Shown here in pieces: positions 1-7,402 of a stretch of 64,000 bases of DNA (position 1 is the stretch's first letter; the number at the start of each line of letters is the position of its first letter). Where the stretch lies: assembly GCF_016767715.1 (NCBI RefSeq), contig NZ_CP050145.1, forward strand, positions 1,116,001-1,180,000. The letters run 5' to 3'. This DNA comes from Mycobacteroides chelonae (lineage in GTDB: Bacteria; Actinomycetota; Actinomycetes; Mycobacteriales; Mycobacteriaceae). The notes below the pieces were generated by a model. That model did not search any database, was not told the DNA's origin, and saw only the letters and a list, made by a program, of their open reading frames with translations. The position numbers and the translations under genes are program-made.

Positions 1-794
1 GCGAGGACATCGACGAACTCGAAGACGAGGACGAAGACTCGACCGGCGTCATCGCCAGCGAGCCCACCGAACAAGACAAGGACGCCGCGCAGGCCGTCAA
101 GGCCATGGCCGTGCGCAAGGTTCGTCCCGAAAAGATCGAGACCGACGAGCCTGTAGACGTCGACGTCATCGACGAGGATGCGACCGCATTGCCGGCGGGC
201 GAGGCCGCGTTGTCCGACGACCTCGAGGATCTGGAAGAGGCGCCCGTCGCCGAAACCGATTCGCGCAGCTATGAGTACGAGTACGTGGACGACACCTCGG
301 GTCTGGCAATCCCTGCCGAGCCGACACGGGAGCGGCACCAGGCTCCGCCGGTGTACAGCTCGTCGCGTCGCCGCCGATTCGACCCCGACGTCATGGCCAA
401 GGAGAACGCGCGCAAGTTCGCCTTCCGTAAGCGCGTGCTGATGGGTCTGGTCGCCGCAATGGTCATCGCCGGGGTAGTCGCGGCGACAGCGACCAGCACC
501 GCGTGGTGGGCCTGCGGCGGTTTGGGTGTGGCGGCGGTGCTCTACCTGGGCTACCTGCGCCGTCAGACCCGCATCGAGGAGCAGCTGCGTCGTCGTCGCG
601 CCGCGCGTTACCAGCGGGCGCGCGTGGTGGGCGTGGAGAACGTCGCGGACCGTGAGCTCGATGTGGTCCCGCAGCGGCTGCGCCGTCCTGGTGCCGCCGT
701 CCTCGAAATCGATGACGAGGACCCGGTTTTCGAGCACCTGGATTACTACGACGAACCACGGCAGTACCGCATGCCGCACGCTGTCGGTCAGTAG
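1..794 (+). CDS. sepX: SepX/GlpR-like divisome membrane protein, C-terminal part
   Basis: The frame is open from base 3, so the gene begins outside the window; about 263 residues are visible. The visible part starts with an acidic, Asp/Glu-rich stretch, then a basic linker, two adjacent hydrophobic helices (VLMGLVAAMVIAGVV and WWACGGLGVAAVLYLGYL), an Arg-rich cytoplasmic segment and a conserved acidic tail ending HAVGQ. This layout and the following arcA/pmt/rsmI order match M. tuberculosis Rv0996, a member of the SepX/GlpR family that binds FtsZ-associated proteins in actinobacteria. The role in division is taken from family knowledge. The family call is fairly secure, the precise function less so. 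Confidence 0.75.
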   Translation, partial: EDIDELEDEDEDSTGVIASEPTEQDKDAAQAVKAMAVRKVRPEKIETDEPVDVDVIDEDATALPAGEAALSDDLEDLEEAPVAETDSRSYEYEYVDDTSGLAIPAEPTRERHQAPPVYSSSRRRRFDPDVMAKENARKFAFRKRVLMGLVAAMVIAGVVAATATSTAWWACGGLGVAAVLYLGYLRRQTRIEEQLRRRRAARYQRARVVGVENVADRELDVVPQRLRRPGAAVLEIDDEDPVFEHLDYYDEPRQYRMPHAVGQ

Positions 795-878
795 GCCGGG
801 GTCGACGCTCTTAGCTTTTTACGGCTCATCGCACGATTCGGTCTGACGCGGGACCGGCTGGTAAGGTCTTAGCGTCTT

Positions 879-954
879 GGGGCTATAGCGCAGTTGGTAG
901 CGCGTCTCGTTCGCATCGAGAAGGTCAGGGGTTCGATTCCCCTTAGCTCCACCA
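879..954 (+). tRNA. tRNA-Ala (anticodon CGC)
   Basis: A complete 76-nt cloverleaf can be folded. The acceptor stem GGGGCTA (879-885) pairs with TAGCTCC, the D stem is GCGC/GCGC (888-891 with 900-903), and the anticodon stem is TCTCG/CGAGA with loop TTCGCAT, giving anticodon CGC (912-914). The T stem AGGGG/CCCCT encloses TTCGATT. The discriminator is A951 and the CCA end is encoded (952-954). It reads GCG alanine codons. A strong terminator follows 7 bases later. Confidence 0.97.
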
Positions 955-961
955 AGAAAAA

Positions 962-985
962 CCCCCGGCTTGCCCGGGGGATTTT
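962..985 (+). terminator. Intrinsic terminator after tRNA-Ala
   Basis: Inverted repeat CCCCCGG (962-968) and CCGGGGG (974-980) with a 5-nt loop, followed by ATTTT. It sits directly after the tRNA. The T run overlaps the stop codon of the opposite-strand small gene, and the A run on the other side could let it work in both directions. Confidence 0.85.
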
Positions 986-1218
986 CATTTCTGCGGTTCG
1001 CCAGGTGATTCGGGCTCTTCCGTGGGCTTCGCGGCGCGGCCCGGATTGCCGATACGGCGGTTGAGCGCATACACAGGAGCCGCCGCGCGAGCCACCAACG
1101 GCGGAATCGCCTGTCGTGCCCTGCGGGTATTGAAGAGACCGGCGTTCATGCCGATACCGATAAAGGTCATCGCCACGATCGCTGCTATCCCGACGAACGT
1201 TGTCGTCATACGCCCCAC
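985..1218 (-). CDS. Small single-pass membrane protein, unknown
   Basis: 77 residues with a hydrophobic N-terminal helix (TTTFVGIAAIVAMTFIGIG), then an Arg-rich linker and an acidic Pro/Glu tail. It could start at ATG 1218 or ATG 1209. The stop codon lies in the terminator of tRNA-Ala. I recognise no family. The membrane anchor followed by a basic segment suggests a small inner-membrane protein. It is followed upstream on the same strand by another small membrane gene and an AraC gene, so the three may be cotranscribed. Its reality rests on coding-like composition and the clean helix. Confidence 0.6.
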   Translation of the reverse strand: MGRMTTTFVGIAAIVAMTFIGIGMNAGLFNTRRARQAIPPLVARAAAPVYALNRRIGNPGRAAKPTEEPESPGEPQK

Positions 1219-1265
1219 AGTATCGTCAAGCGCTGACCTGTGCGTCGAGGCTGTGGCGTGGGCCG

Positions 1266-1541
1266 TCAGGACCGCGAGAGGCGCCGGGCGCCAAGCCAGC
1301 CGATCCCGGCGACCGCCGCCGGCACCCCGAACACCGCCAGCAACACGGGTAGTTCTTCGGCGACGCCGTACCCGGCCTCAAACACACCCACCCCCATGTT
1401 GAACACGGCAACGCCGGCCCAGGCAACCAGGAAGTGCGTGACGGCCGCCTGTATGCCGACCTTCTTGACCAGCGCACCGACGGCGAGAAACGCTAGTGCT
1501 GCGATAACTCCGACGATGATGATGATCGCGGTCCGGCTCAT
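1266..1541 (-). CDS. Small multi-pass membrane protein, unknown
   Basis: 91 residues when started at ATG 1541. A longer frame reaches 1646, but it would overlap the AraC gene and begins with low-complexity Pro/Ser. The protein is almost entirely hydrophobic: a helix at residues 4-22 (AIIIIVGVIAALAFLAVGAL), a second around 33-52 and a third around 62-82, ending in a basic GARRLSRS tail. I recognise no domain. It begins 16 bases after the AraC stop on the same strand, so cotranscription is likely. Confidence 0.65.
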   Translation of the reverse strand: MSRTAIIIIVGVIAALAFLAVGALVKKVGIQAAVTHFLVAWAGVAVFNMGVGVFEAGYGVAEELPVLLAVFGVPAAVAGIGWLGARRLSRS

Positions 1542-1557
1542 AGCTGTGAACTCTAGG

Positions 1558-2313
1558 TCATCGGATGCTGGACGGGGCAATGTCGAACGCGCGGGTGAAG
1601 GCGTAGGAGAACGCGGCGGGTGTGGCATAGCCGAGCCGCCCGGCAACCTGGGTCACCGACTGCCGCCGTAGCAGCGGAACCGCTGCGAGTAGTCGCGCCC
1701 GCACCCGCCACGCCGCCGGGCTCATCGCGACCTCATCGCGGAACCGGCGAGTCAGCGAGCGCTCGGTGGTGTTCAGCCGATGCGCCCATTGAGCATTGGA
1801 GACCGACACCTCCGGAGCATCGAGGTACTCGTGACACAGCTGTGCCAGGTCGGGTGAGCGCGGCACATCGACATGCAACGGCAGCGCGGTGAAGGATGCC
1901 AGTTCGTGCAGCAGGAGTGCGGTAAGTGCTCCGTCGCGCCCCGCGAGGTCGTAGTCGGCCGCCAGATCCGCTGCCGCGCCCAGTAGTTCGTGCATCAATG
2001 GGCTGACGTCTACGACAACGCACGACGACGGCCACCACGGAATTGCCGACGGCTCGATGTAGAGGCTTCCGGTGCGTACCTCCAGCATCCGCACTCGGTG
2101 ACGGGTGCGCGCGGGGATCATGACCGCGCGACGGCTGGGCACTGTCCAGGTTCCGTCGTCGGTGTCCACGATCATCGTTCCGGTGGATCCGTAGAGGAAC
2201 TGTGCGCGTCGGTGCTCATGCCAATCCAGCAGCTGCCCGTTGGTGTAGTCGGTGGCTATGGGCAGCACATCGCGGGGCAGATGGTCGACATCGGCGAGCG
2301 GTACGTTCCGCAT
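1558..2313 (-). CDS. AraC-family transcriptional regulator (NimR-like, cupin plus HTH)
   Basis: 251 residues from ATG 2313. An N-terminal cupin sensor domain contains DWHEHRRAQFLYGSTGTM and the IPARTRHRVRM strand. A C-terminal AraC double helix-turn-helix contains NTTERSLTRRFRDE, the conserved MSPAAWRVRARL and the second helix RLGYATPAAFSYAF. The profile is that of the small cupin AraC regulators typified by E. coli NimR, which often control an adjacent exporter. The gene is divergent from a TauE/SafE permease, its likely target. A longer frame begins at 2637 but would run through the permease on the other strand. ATG 2397 would overlap the divergent start codon, so 2313 is preferred. Confidence 0.85.
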   Translation of the reverse strand: MRNVPLADVDHLPRDVLPIATDYTNGQLLDWHEHRRAQFLYGSTGTMIVDTDDGTWTVPSRRAVMIPARTRHRVRMLEVRTGSLYIEPSAIPWWPSSCVVVDVSPLMHELLGAAADLAADYDLAGRDGALTALLLHELASFTALPLHVDVPRSPDLAQLCHEYLDAPEVSVSNAQWAHRLNTTERSLTRRFRDEVAMSPAAWRVRARLLAAVPLLRRQSVTQVAGRLGYATPAAFSYAFTRAFDIAPSSIR

Positions 2314-2395
2314 CCCCACAGGGTATGGCTGAAATTCGAATGAATCGAGCTGGCATTCGATTGTCCGCAGTATCCCCGTCGGCTGGACTGGACTC

Positions 2396-3214
2396 ATGTG
2401 CATGATCGTGTTGGTGGTGATCGGGATTCTGGCGGGGCTCACCACGGTGCTGTTCGGTTTCGGCGGCGGATTCGTCACCGTTCCGGTGATCGTCTGGGCC
2501 GACAGTGCGCTCGCCGCGGGTGCCGCCGAGGTGGCGGTGGCGACCTCGGCGGTCGTCATGGTGGTGAACGCGGCCGTCGCCACCATGGCAACTCCGCGAG
2601 CCGTATTGGCACGCTTACGAAGTGCGGTAGCACTCATCGCATTGCTGGGGTGCGGGGGCGTTCTCGGTGCGGGGCTGGCCAGGCTGGCGCCACCGCACCT
2701 CGCGATGTGGGGATTCGTGCTCTATCTCGCGGTGACGATCACCGATGTGCTGGCACGTCCCGGATTCCTGCGCCGCCCCACCATGATCGAGGGCTCCCTA
2801 TCTGACTTCGCCATCTCCCCGCTGCTGGGCGTGCCTATCGGTGCGGTCGCATCGTTTTTGGGAGTGGGCGGCAGCGTGATGACGGTTCCCTTGCTGCGCC
2901 GCAGCGGACAGCCGATGAGTATGGCCACCGCCCTGGCCAATCCCTTGACACTGGCGATCAGCGTGTCGGCATTGGCTGTCTTTCTCACCGGCACGTCAGC
3001 AGCAGCGGACGATCCGTACGTCATCGGCGCGGTGGATGTGCGATCTGCCGCTGCGCTTCTCGTCGGAGCGCTGCCGATCGTGGTGTGGCTGCGGCGGCAT
3101 CCGCCGCGGCTTTCTGATGTCGCACACGCCTGGGCGTATGTCGCATTGCTCATCATTTCGGCCCTTGCGATGGTGCTCTCGCCGGGGGTCTTGTCGTCAG
3201 ATTTCACCTGCTAG
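2396..3214 (+). CDS. TauE/SafE-family membrane permease
   Basis: 272 residues with about eight hydrophobic helices. The two halves are pseudo-repeats, each opening with a glycine-rich segment: FGFGGGFVTVPVIVW near the N terminus and FLGVGGSVMTVPLLRR near residue 155. This is the signature of the TauE/SafE (PF01925) family of sulfite, organosulfonate or organic-acid exporters and importers. The substrate cannot be told from sequence. The start is ATG 2396 or ATG 2402; no strong ribosome binding site is visible. It is divergent from the AraC regulator, which probably controls it. Confidence 0.88.
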   Translation: MCMIVLVVIGILAGLTTVLFGFGGGFVTVPVIVWADSALAAGAAEVAVATSAVVMVVNAAVATMATPRAVLARLRSAVALIALLGCGGVLGAGLARLAPPHLAMWGFVLYLAVTITDVLARPGFLRRPTMIEGSLSDFAISPLLGVPIGAVASFLGVGGSVMTVPLLRRSGQPMSMATALANPLTLAISVSALAVFLTGTSAAADDPYVIGAVDVRSAAALLVGALPIVVWLRRHPPRLSDVAHAWAYVALLIISALAMVLSPGVLSSDFTC

Positions 3215-3262
3215 ACCCCGAACACCCAGGAATTTCCCAGGTTGAGAGTCCACAATTCTCAG

Positions 3263-3895
3263 ATGGCGCGGACAGTATGGGTCGGATCGGGCCTCCTCGC
3301 ACTCGTCGCGGTTGCCGGTTGCTCGCAGCCTGCGAGTCCGGTGGTGGAAACCTCCACGCCTGAGGTAACCGAACTCAAAGTCAGTGCCGCCGCCGCGGAT
3401 TCGCTGTTCGCCGGGATCGATGTGGTCAAGTCGCTCGGCTTCCCGACGGCGGACACCACACATACCGACACGGCGCCGGTCTACGGGCCCGCCATCAACC
3501 CGTCGGACCCGTGCGGCGTGTTGCACGCGGCGTCGCAAGGCGACTTGGGCGACGGCTGGCAGGCGTTTCGCCAGCTGAATGTCGACAGCAGTGCGGACCC
3601 GCATCAGACACTGCGCGAGGCCATTGCGATTTATCCCGACAAGCCCGCCGCCCAAGCCGAATTCCGCCGCATCACAGAGGCTTTCAACACGTGCAAGGCG
3701 CATTCGCCCGGCGCGTACACGTTCGGCATGCGCAACCCGATCACGATCACCTGGGCCGACAACACCGGTGCCACGCACATCCACACCACGGGCAACGCGG
3801 TGTACGGGGTGACCTCGTCCGGTGCCACCGACAACGCTGAGGTCGCCGGTCAGGTTGCCAATCAAATGAAGACGAACATCATCGACCCTGCTTAG
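3263..3895 (+). CDS. Secreted lipoprotein with PknH-sensor-like domain
   Basis: 210 residues from ATG 3263; a TTG-started frame reaches 3242. The signal peptide ends in a lipobox, LVAVAGCSQ, so lipidation at Cys is expected. The extracytoplasmic part contains a Cys pair (DPCGVLHAAS and FNTCKAHS) and the pattern typical of the mycobacterial sensor-type lipoprotein domain related to the PknH extracellular domain. This is a domain-level resemblance only; no partner kinase is adjacent. It is followed 29 bases later by a membrane gene on the same strand. Confidence 0.75.
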   Translation: MARTVWVGSGLLALVAVAGCSQPASPVVETSTPEVTELKVSAAAADSLFAGIDVVKSLGFPTADTTHTDTAPVYGPAINPSDPCGVLHAASQGDLGDGWQAFRQLNVDSSADPHQTLREAIAIYPDKPAAQAEFRRITEAFNTCKAHSPGAYTFGMRNPITITWADNTGATHIHTTGNAVYGVTSSGATDNAEVAGQVANQMKTNIIDPA

Positions 3896-3924
3896 AACGA
3901 GCGTCTACTCGGTACTGTCCCGAT

Positions 3925-4686
3925 GTGCTTACAGAGCTGTATCACGCTGCGGTCGTCTTCCTCGTGGTCCTGGCCATCGTCACCTTCGTCAGCGGCTTCT
4001 GGTTCACCAATCCCTACGGCCGGTTCGCCAAGCCTGACGAGAGGTTTACCGCACCCGCCAAGATCGGTTGGCTGATCTTCGAATGCCCGCAGTGGTGGGC
4101 GTTCACCGTCACCTTCTGGACCGTCGCGCACGACCACGGCGCACCGGCGCTCGTGCTGTATGCGTTGTGGCAGGGCCACTACCTGTACCGCGGACTGATC
4201 TATCCGCTCTCCCGTAAGGGCAGTGGAAAGCGATTCCCCTACAGCGGGATTGCCTTCGGCTTCGTCTTCAACGCGGTCAATGGTTTTGCCAACGGGTATG
4301 CGGTCGCCTTCGCCGCGCATCTGCAGAGTGCCGCCTGGTTCACCGACCCCCGGTTCATTCTCGGAGTCCTTGTGGCCCTCGGTGGCTGGTTGGTGAACTT
4401 CCAGGCCGACCGCATCCTCATCAACCTGCGAGCCGATGGTTTCGATGGATACCGCATTCCGTATGGCGGTGCGTTCAGGTGGGTGTCGGCGGGCAACTAC
4501 TTCGGCGAGATCATCCTCTGGGCCGGTTGGGCATTGATGGCGTGGACGCTGCCCAGTCTGATCTTCGTGCTGTTCTCGATTGCCAATCTGCTGCCGCGGG
4601 CGCTCTCGATCCATCGGTGGTACCGCGAAACATTCCCTGACGAGTACCCGCGCGAGCGCAAGGCGATCGTTCCGGGGCTGCTGTAG
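3925..4686 (+). CDS. 3-oxo-5-alpha-steroid 4-dehydrogenase-like membrane reductase
   Basis: 253 residues from GTG 3925. It has six or so membrane helices and the C-terminal motif region of the steroid 5-alpha-reductase/DUF1295-like family. Key segments are NFQADRILINLR, GYRIPYGGAFRWVSAGNYFGEI and a final helix with RALSIHRWYRETFPDEYP. The GGxFxxVxxxNYxxEI and HxWY elements are the conserved NADPH and membrane motifs of the family. Family members reduce C=C bonds of steroids, polyprenols or very-long-chain enoyl intermediates. In a mycobacterium a steroid or lipid substrate is plausible but unproven. It lies in tandem with the preceding lipoprotein gene. Confidence 0.82.
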   Translation: MLTELYHAAVVFLVVLAIVTFVSGFWFTNPYGRFAKPDERFTAPAKIGWLIFECPQWWAFTVTFWTVAHDHGAPALVLYALWQGHYLYRGLIYPLSRKGSGKRFPYSGIAFGFVFNAVNGFANGYAVAFAAHLQSAAWFTDPRFILGVLVALGGWLVNFQADRILINLRADGFDGYRIPYGGAFRWVSAGNYFGEIILWAGWALMAWTLPSLIFVLFSIANLLPRALSIHRWYRETFPDEYPRERKAIVPGLL

Positions 4687-4734
4687 GGACCTAAGACACC
4701 AACTTTTACGCACTACTTCAATACGTAAGCGATT

Positions 4735-4755
4735 CGTGTAACACTGAGTTACACG
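4735..4755. promoter_or_regulatory. Perfect inverted repeat, probable operator
   Basis: CGTGTAAC, 5-base spacer, GTTACACG: a perfect 8+8 palindrome ending 21 bases before the ATG at 4777. The size and position are typical of a TetR-type repressor site overlapping a promoter. No regulator gene is adjacent, so the binding protein would be encoded elsewhere. Confidence 0.7.
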
Positions 4756-4776
4756 ATCAAGGTGGAGGTGTGCGAC

Positions 4777-5670
4777 ATGGCTGCTCCGGTAACGGCCTCA
4801 TACCCGAAGACGCGGCGCATCAGGTTTTGGTTTGGTGACCCGGTCCCGATGCGAAGGCACTTCGCCGACAACGACATCGCGTTGAGCCATGTACTGGCGG
4901 GTGCCTCGGCGGTGTTCCCGCCGGGGGAGGAGTTCTTCGTCCGATCCGTGCGTCGCTACGCCGACAGGATCACCGAGCCCACACTCAAAAAACGTGTCGC
5001 CGGGTTCATCGGTCAAGAAGTCACGCACGGTCTGCACCATCGCGAGCTCAACGAGAAGCTCACGGAAATGGGCTACCGCAGCAAGATGGTCGAGACCATC
5101 GGGCGCCGATCAGGCAAGGTCGAAGACCTGGTCGACAAGTACCTACCCAACATGGACCGCCTCAAATACATCCGGTTGACCATGCTGGCCGCGACCGCGG
5201 CACTCGAGCACTACACCGCGGTTCTGGCAGAGCGTCTGCTGGAAAGCGGCGACCTGCAGGCCATGGTGACCGATGATGAGGTGCGAAACCTGTTGTACTG
5301 GCACGCCATCGAGGAGCTCGAGCACAAATCGGTCGCCTTCGACGTCTACCGCGCGGTCGGTGGGCCGGAATGGCTGCGACGTGCGGTGATGGCCGTCATC
5401 TGGACGGGTACGGTGCCATTCGCCACCGCGGGCTCCTGGTTCTCCATAGCGTGGAGCGACTCGGATGGACGGCGTCAACCGGGGCGCGTGCTGCGCGAGA
5501 CGGTTGGGTTGATCCGCGGACCTCTGTTGAACGACGGGATGATCGGCCGGTTGGCCGTCTATATGAAGAAGGACTTCCATCCCGACGATCTCGACACCGA
5601 AGTGCTCCTGGAGCGGTGGCGGACCGAACTGTTCGGTGCCGAGGGCACGCTGGTCGATCATTTGAAGTAG
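4777..5670 (+). CDS. PF10118-type metal-dependent hydrolase
   Basis: 297 residues from ATG 4777, preceded by AGGTGGAGGTG; a GTG-started frame at 4762 is less likely. The family signature is visible: an N-terminal RIRFWFGDP, then the His/Glu helices GFIGQEVTHGLHHRELN, AALEHYTAVLAE and WHAIEELEHKSVAFDVY. These give a ferritin-like di-metal arrangement. Proteins of this group are annotated as predicted metal-dependent hydrolases, though the helices look like a di-iron oxygenase fold; the reaction is unknown. A perfect palindrome upstream points to repressor control, and the gene ends at a strong bidirectional terminator. Confidence 0.82.
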   Translation: MAAPVTASYPKTRRIRFWFGDPVPMRRHFADNDIALSHVLAGASAVFPPGEEFFVRSVRRYADRITEPTLKKRVAGFIGQEVTHGLHHRELNEKLTEMGYRSKMVETIGRRSGKVEDLVDKYLPNMDRLKYIRLTMLAATAALEHYTAVLAERLLESGDLQAMVTDDEVRNLLYWHAIEELEHKSVAFDVYRAVGGPEWLRRAVMAVIWTGTVPFATAGSWFSIAWSDSDGRRQPGRVLRETVGLIRGPLLNDGMIGRLAVYMKKDFHPDDLDTEVLLERWRTELFGAEGTLVDHLK

Positions 5671-5676
5671 AGACAA

Positions 5677-5707
5677 CAATGGCCCGGGCTTGTGGCCCGG
5701 GCCATTG
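5677..5707. terminator. Bidirectional hairpin between convergent genes
   Basis: A perfect 13-bp stem, CAATGGCCCGGGC (5677-5689) with GCCCGGGCCATTG (5695-5707), and a 5-nt loop. It lies between the convergent hydrolase (ending 5670) and the exported protein (ending 5724). There is no T run, so it is a strong hairpin of the L- or I-shaped kind that is common in actinobacteria. Confidence 0.85.
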
Positions 5708-5723
5708 TCAGGTGTCTGCTGTG

Positions 5724-6035
5724 TCAGCAGCTCAGCGCGACATGCGCGACCTTGCGATCGACAGTCGGCACGGTGGTGGGGTTGTTACGCACATCCCGGG
5801 CCGGCTGAACATTATTCACCGGCGACTCCTGCGTGACAGACGCCACGGTGCACTTGCTCAGGTCCGCAGCGCCCGTCTTGGAGACGATCACTCGGTACCC
5901 ATTGGTCTTGAGGTCATTGATGACAGCGCTGGCATCGCCCGATCCCGATGGACCGGCGAGCGCGACACTTGCCGATCCCAGCGACGCCCCGATGACGCCG
6001 ACTGCGGCAATACCTGCAAATAACAATCTCTTCAC
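5724..6035 (-). CDS. Small exported protein, paralogue of 6305-6619
   Basis: 103 residues with a clear signal peptide (MKRLLFAGIAAVGVIGASLG...ALA). The mature part is about 75 residues, contains ASAVINDLKTNGYRVIV and KCTVASV, and ends in HVALSC. The same pattern, SVIN-x4-GY-x-VI, then KCTV, then a terminal C, occurs in the neighbouring gene at 6305-6619, so the two are tandem paralogues. The two cysteines probably form one disulfide. The function is unknown. An IdeR-like iron box lies about 256 bases upstream. Confidence 0.8.
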   Translation of the reverse strand: MKRLLFAGIAAVGVIGASLGSASVALAGPSGSGDASAVINDLKTNGYRVIVSKTGAADLSKCTVASVTQESPVNNVQPARDVRNNPTTVPTVDRKVAHVALSC

Positions 6036-6290
6036 GATTTCACTCCTCTCGCCTCACTCCTCGTGGCATCGCCGTTACGGAAATGTGTCCGCATACCACA
6101 CGAATGCCCGATCCCCGACTCGCTAAATCATCAACGCTCGTGAATCTGTCCAGTCCAACGCACTAATACCCAGATTGATTCCCAATCGGGGAAATTAACG
6201 TCAAATTCACATTCTCGTCTGCGCCCGCTCTCAGGCGGCGCGCGTACCCGCCCGTGGGGCGTGCAACGCCCAGCGAACTGGCAAATCTGG
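6036..6290. other. Intergenic region between two exported paralogues
   Basis: 255 bases with no supported gene. It is less GC-rich in the middle (around 6120-6220) than its surroundings and ends at the iron-box-like sequence. It probably holds the promoter of the 5724-6035 gene. Confidence 0.5.
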
Positions 6291-6309
6291 TTAGGTTAGG
6301 CTAACTAGA
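6291..6309 (-). promoter_or_regulatory. IdeR-like iron box
   Basis: The 19-mer TTAGGTTAGGCTAACTAGA agrees with the mycobacterial IdeR consensus TTAGGTTAGGCTAACCTAA at 16 of 19 positions; the three mismatches are in the last four bases. It overlaps the stop codon of the 6305-6619 gene and lies upstream of the paralogue at 5724-6035, the only nearby gene it could serve as a promoter element. Confidence 0.6.
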
Positions 6310-6619
6310 CGTTGCAGTTAAGGGAGATGTACACCAATTTATGGTCGAGTACGCGCACCGGCAGCACCAGCCACTTGCCGCTGGGCATCCACGTCCGCTG
6401 ATACTCGGTGCGGTAGACGTCCTGCCCGTTACGGATGTTGGACACCGTGCACTTATTGGTGGGGGCTGAGCCGTTTCGGTCGATGATGACCTGATAGCCC
6501 TGCGACTGGTACTGGTTGATGACCGATTGCGCGTCATCGGCGAGCGCCGTCCCGGTAGTGAGAGCCATCAACGCGCCGACACCGAGTGCCGCAGTCGTTA
6601 GGCGAGCCGCCGTCTTCAT
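6305..6619 (-). CDS. Small exported protein, paralogue of 5724-6035
   Basis: 104 residues. The signal peptide MKTAARLTTAALGVGALMAL ends near ALADD. The mature part shares SVIN-x4-GY-x-VI, NKCTVSNI and a C-terminal ISLNC with the adjacent paralogue, with the two Cys residues in equivalent places. A WMPSGKW segment is specific to this copy. Proteins of this kind are common in mycobacterial secretomes and are uncharacterised. The stop codon lies inside an IdeR-like box. Confidence 0.8.
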   Translation of the reverse strand: MKTAARLTTAALGVGALMALTTGTALADDAQSVINQYQSQGYQVIIDRNGSAPTNKCTVSNIRNGQDVYRTEYQRTWMPSGKWLVLPVRVLDHKLVYISLNCNV

Positions 6620-6715
6620 CTCATACCGTCCTCACAGGTGTTAACTCTTGGCCACACAGACATTGTTCCCTATAGGTGCCATCGATTTTTGGGCCCGAAT
6701 CGATACAGTGGCCGG

Positions 6716-7402
6716 GTGTTGAAGCCGGTGACCGTCAAGAGCTGGGGAATCTGGGCCACCTGCGCGCTGGCGCTCGTTGTGCCGGGCTGTGGCCGAACCG
6801 TCCAGAACCCCGTCAATCACAACGTGAAGATCGGAAACATCGCCTCACTGAAGAGCCAGTTCGGACCGGAGTTCGTCGTCAAGACCATGGAACCGGCGGG
6901 GATGGACCCCAAGCTGCTCTCCCCGGCACCGCTGCCCCAGGGGATGACGGTGGATCCGCCCGGCTGCGCCAAGTACAGCGGCGGCAGTGCCGTACCGGCC
7001 GGGCTCAAGGGGAACATGGCCGCACTCACCGCCACGGGCGCCGGAAATCAGTACGTGGCGGTCGCGGTGGAAACCTCGCAGGAGGTCCCCTTCGACCCGG
7101 CGGTGTCGGCGGAATGCAAGAAGGTCGGCTTCCGCGGTAACGGGATCGCCGGGCAAACCGAGGTGATCGACGCACCCGCCATCGAGGGTGCGCGCACCCT
7201 CGCCATGAAGCGGGACGTCCTCAGCGGAACCTCGGGCAGGGCCGTCGGTCAAGAGATACTGAACTACTCGGCATATCTCGGTCGCTACATGGTGGTCGTC
7301 ACGGTCAGCCCGGTTGCGGTCGGCAAGGTGCCGCCCGCGTTGCCCGACGGCAAGCGCGCATCGGATCTACTGGTCAAGGCAGTGGCCGCCGTCCGTTCTT
7401 AA
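6716..7402 (+). CDS. Secreted lipoprotein, DUF5642-like
   Basis: 228 residues from GTG 6716. The frame extends to 6638 without a plausible start signal. The signal peptide ends in lipobox ALVVPGCGRT. The mature domain carries PPGCAKYSGG and VSAECKKVGF, so one disulfide is likely, and a C-terminal helix DLLVKAVAAVR. This resembles the DUF5642 mycobacterial lipoprotein family; no activity is known. It converges on alkB with a 4-base overlap of the stop codons. Confidence 0.75.
   Translation: MLKPVTVKSWGIWATCALALVVPGCGRTVQNPVNHNVKIGNIASLKSQFGPEFVVKTMEPAGMDPKLLSPAPLPQGMTVDPPGCAKYSGGSAVPAGLKGNMAALTATGAGNQYVAVAVETSQEVPFDPAVSAECKKVGFRGNGIAGQTEVIDAPAIEGARTLAMKRDVLSGTSGRAVGQEILNYSAYLGRYMVVVTVSPVAVGKVPPALPDGKRASDLLVKAVAAVRS

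Noticed and set aside
819..1070. 83-residue minus-strand frame across the tRNA-Ala
   Set aside because: It is a translation of the antisense of the tRNA and terminator, a well-known false protein type; no other support.
2314..2637. N-terminal extension of the AraC protein
   Set aside because: Low-complexity Ala/Thr sequence antisense to the permease; the family begins near MRNVPLADVDH.
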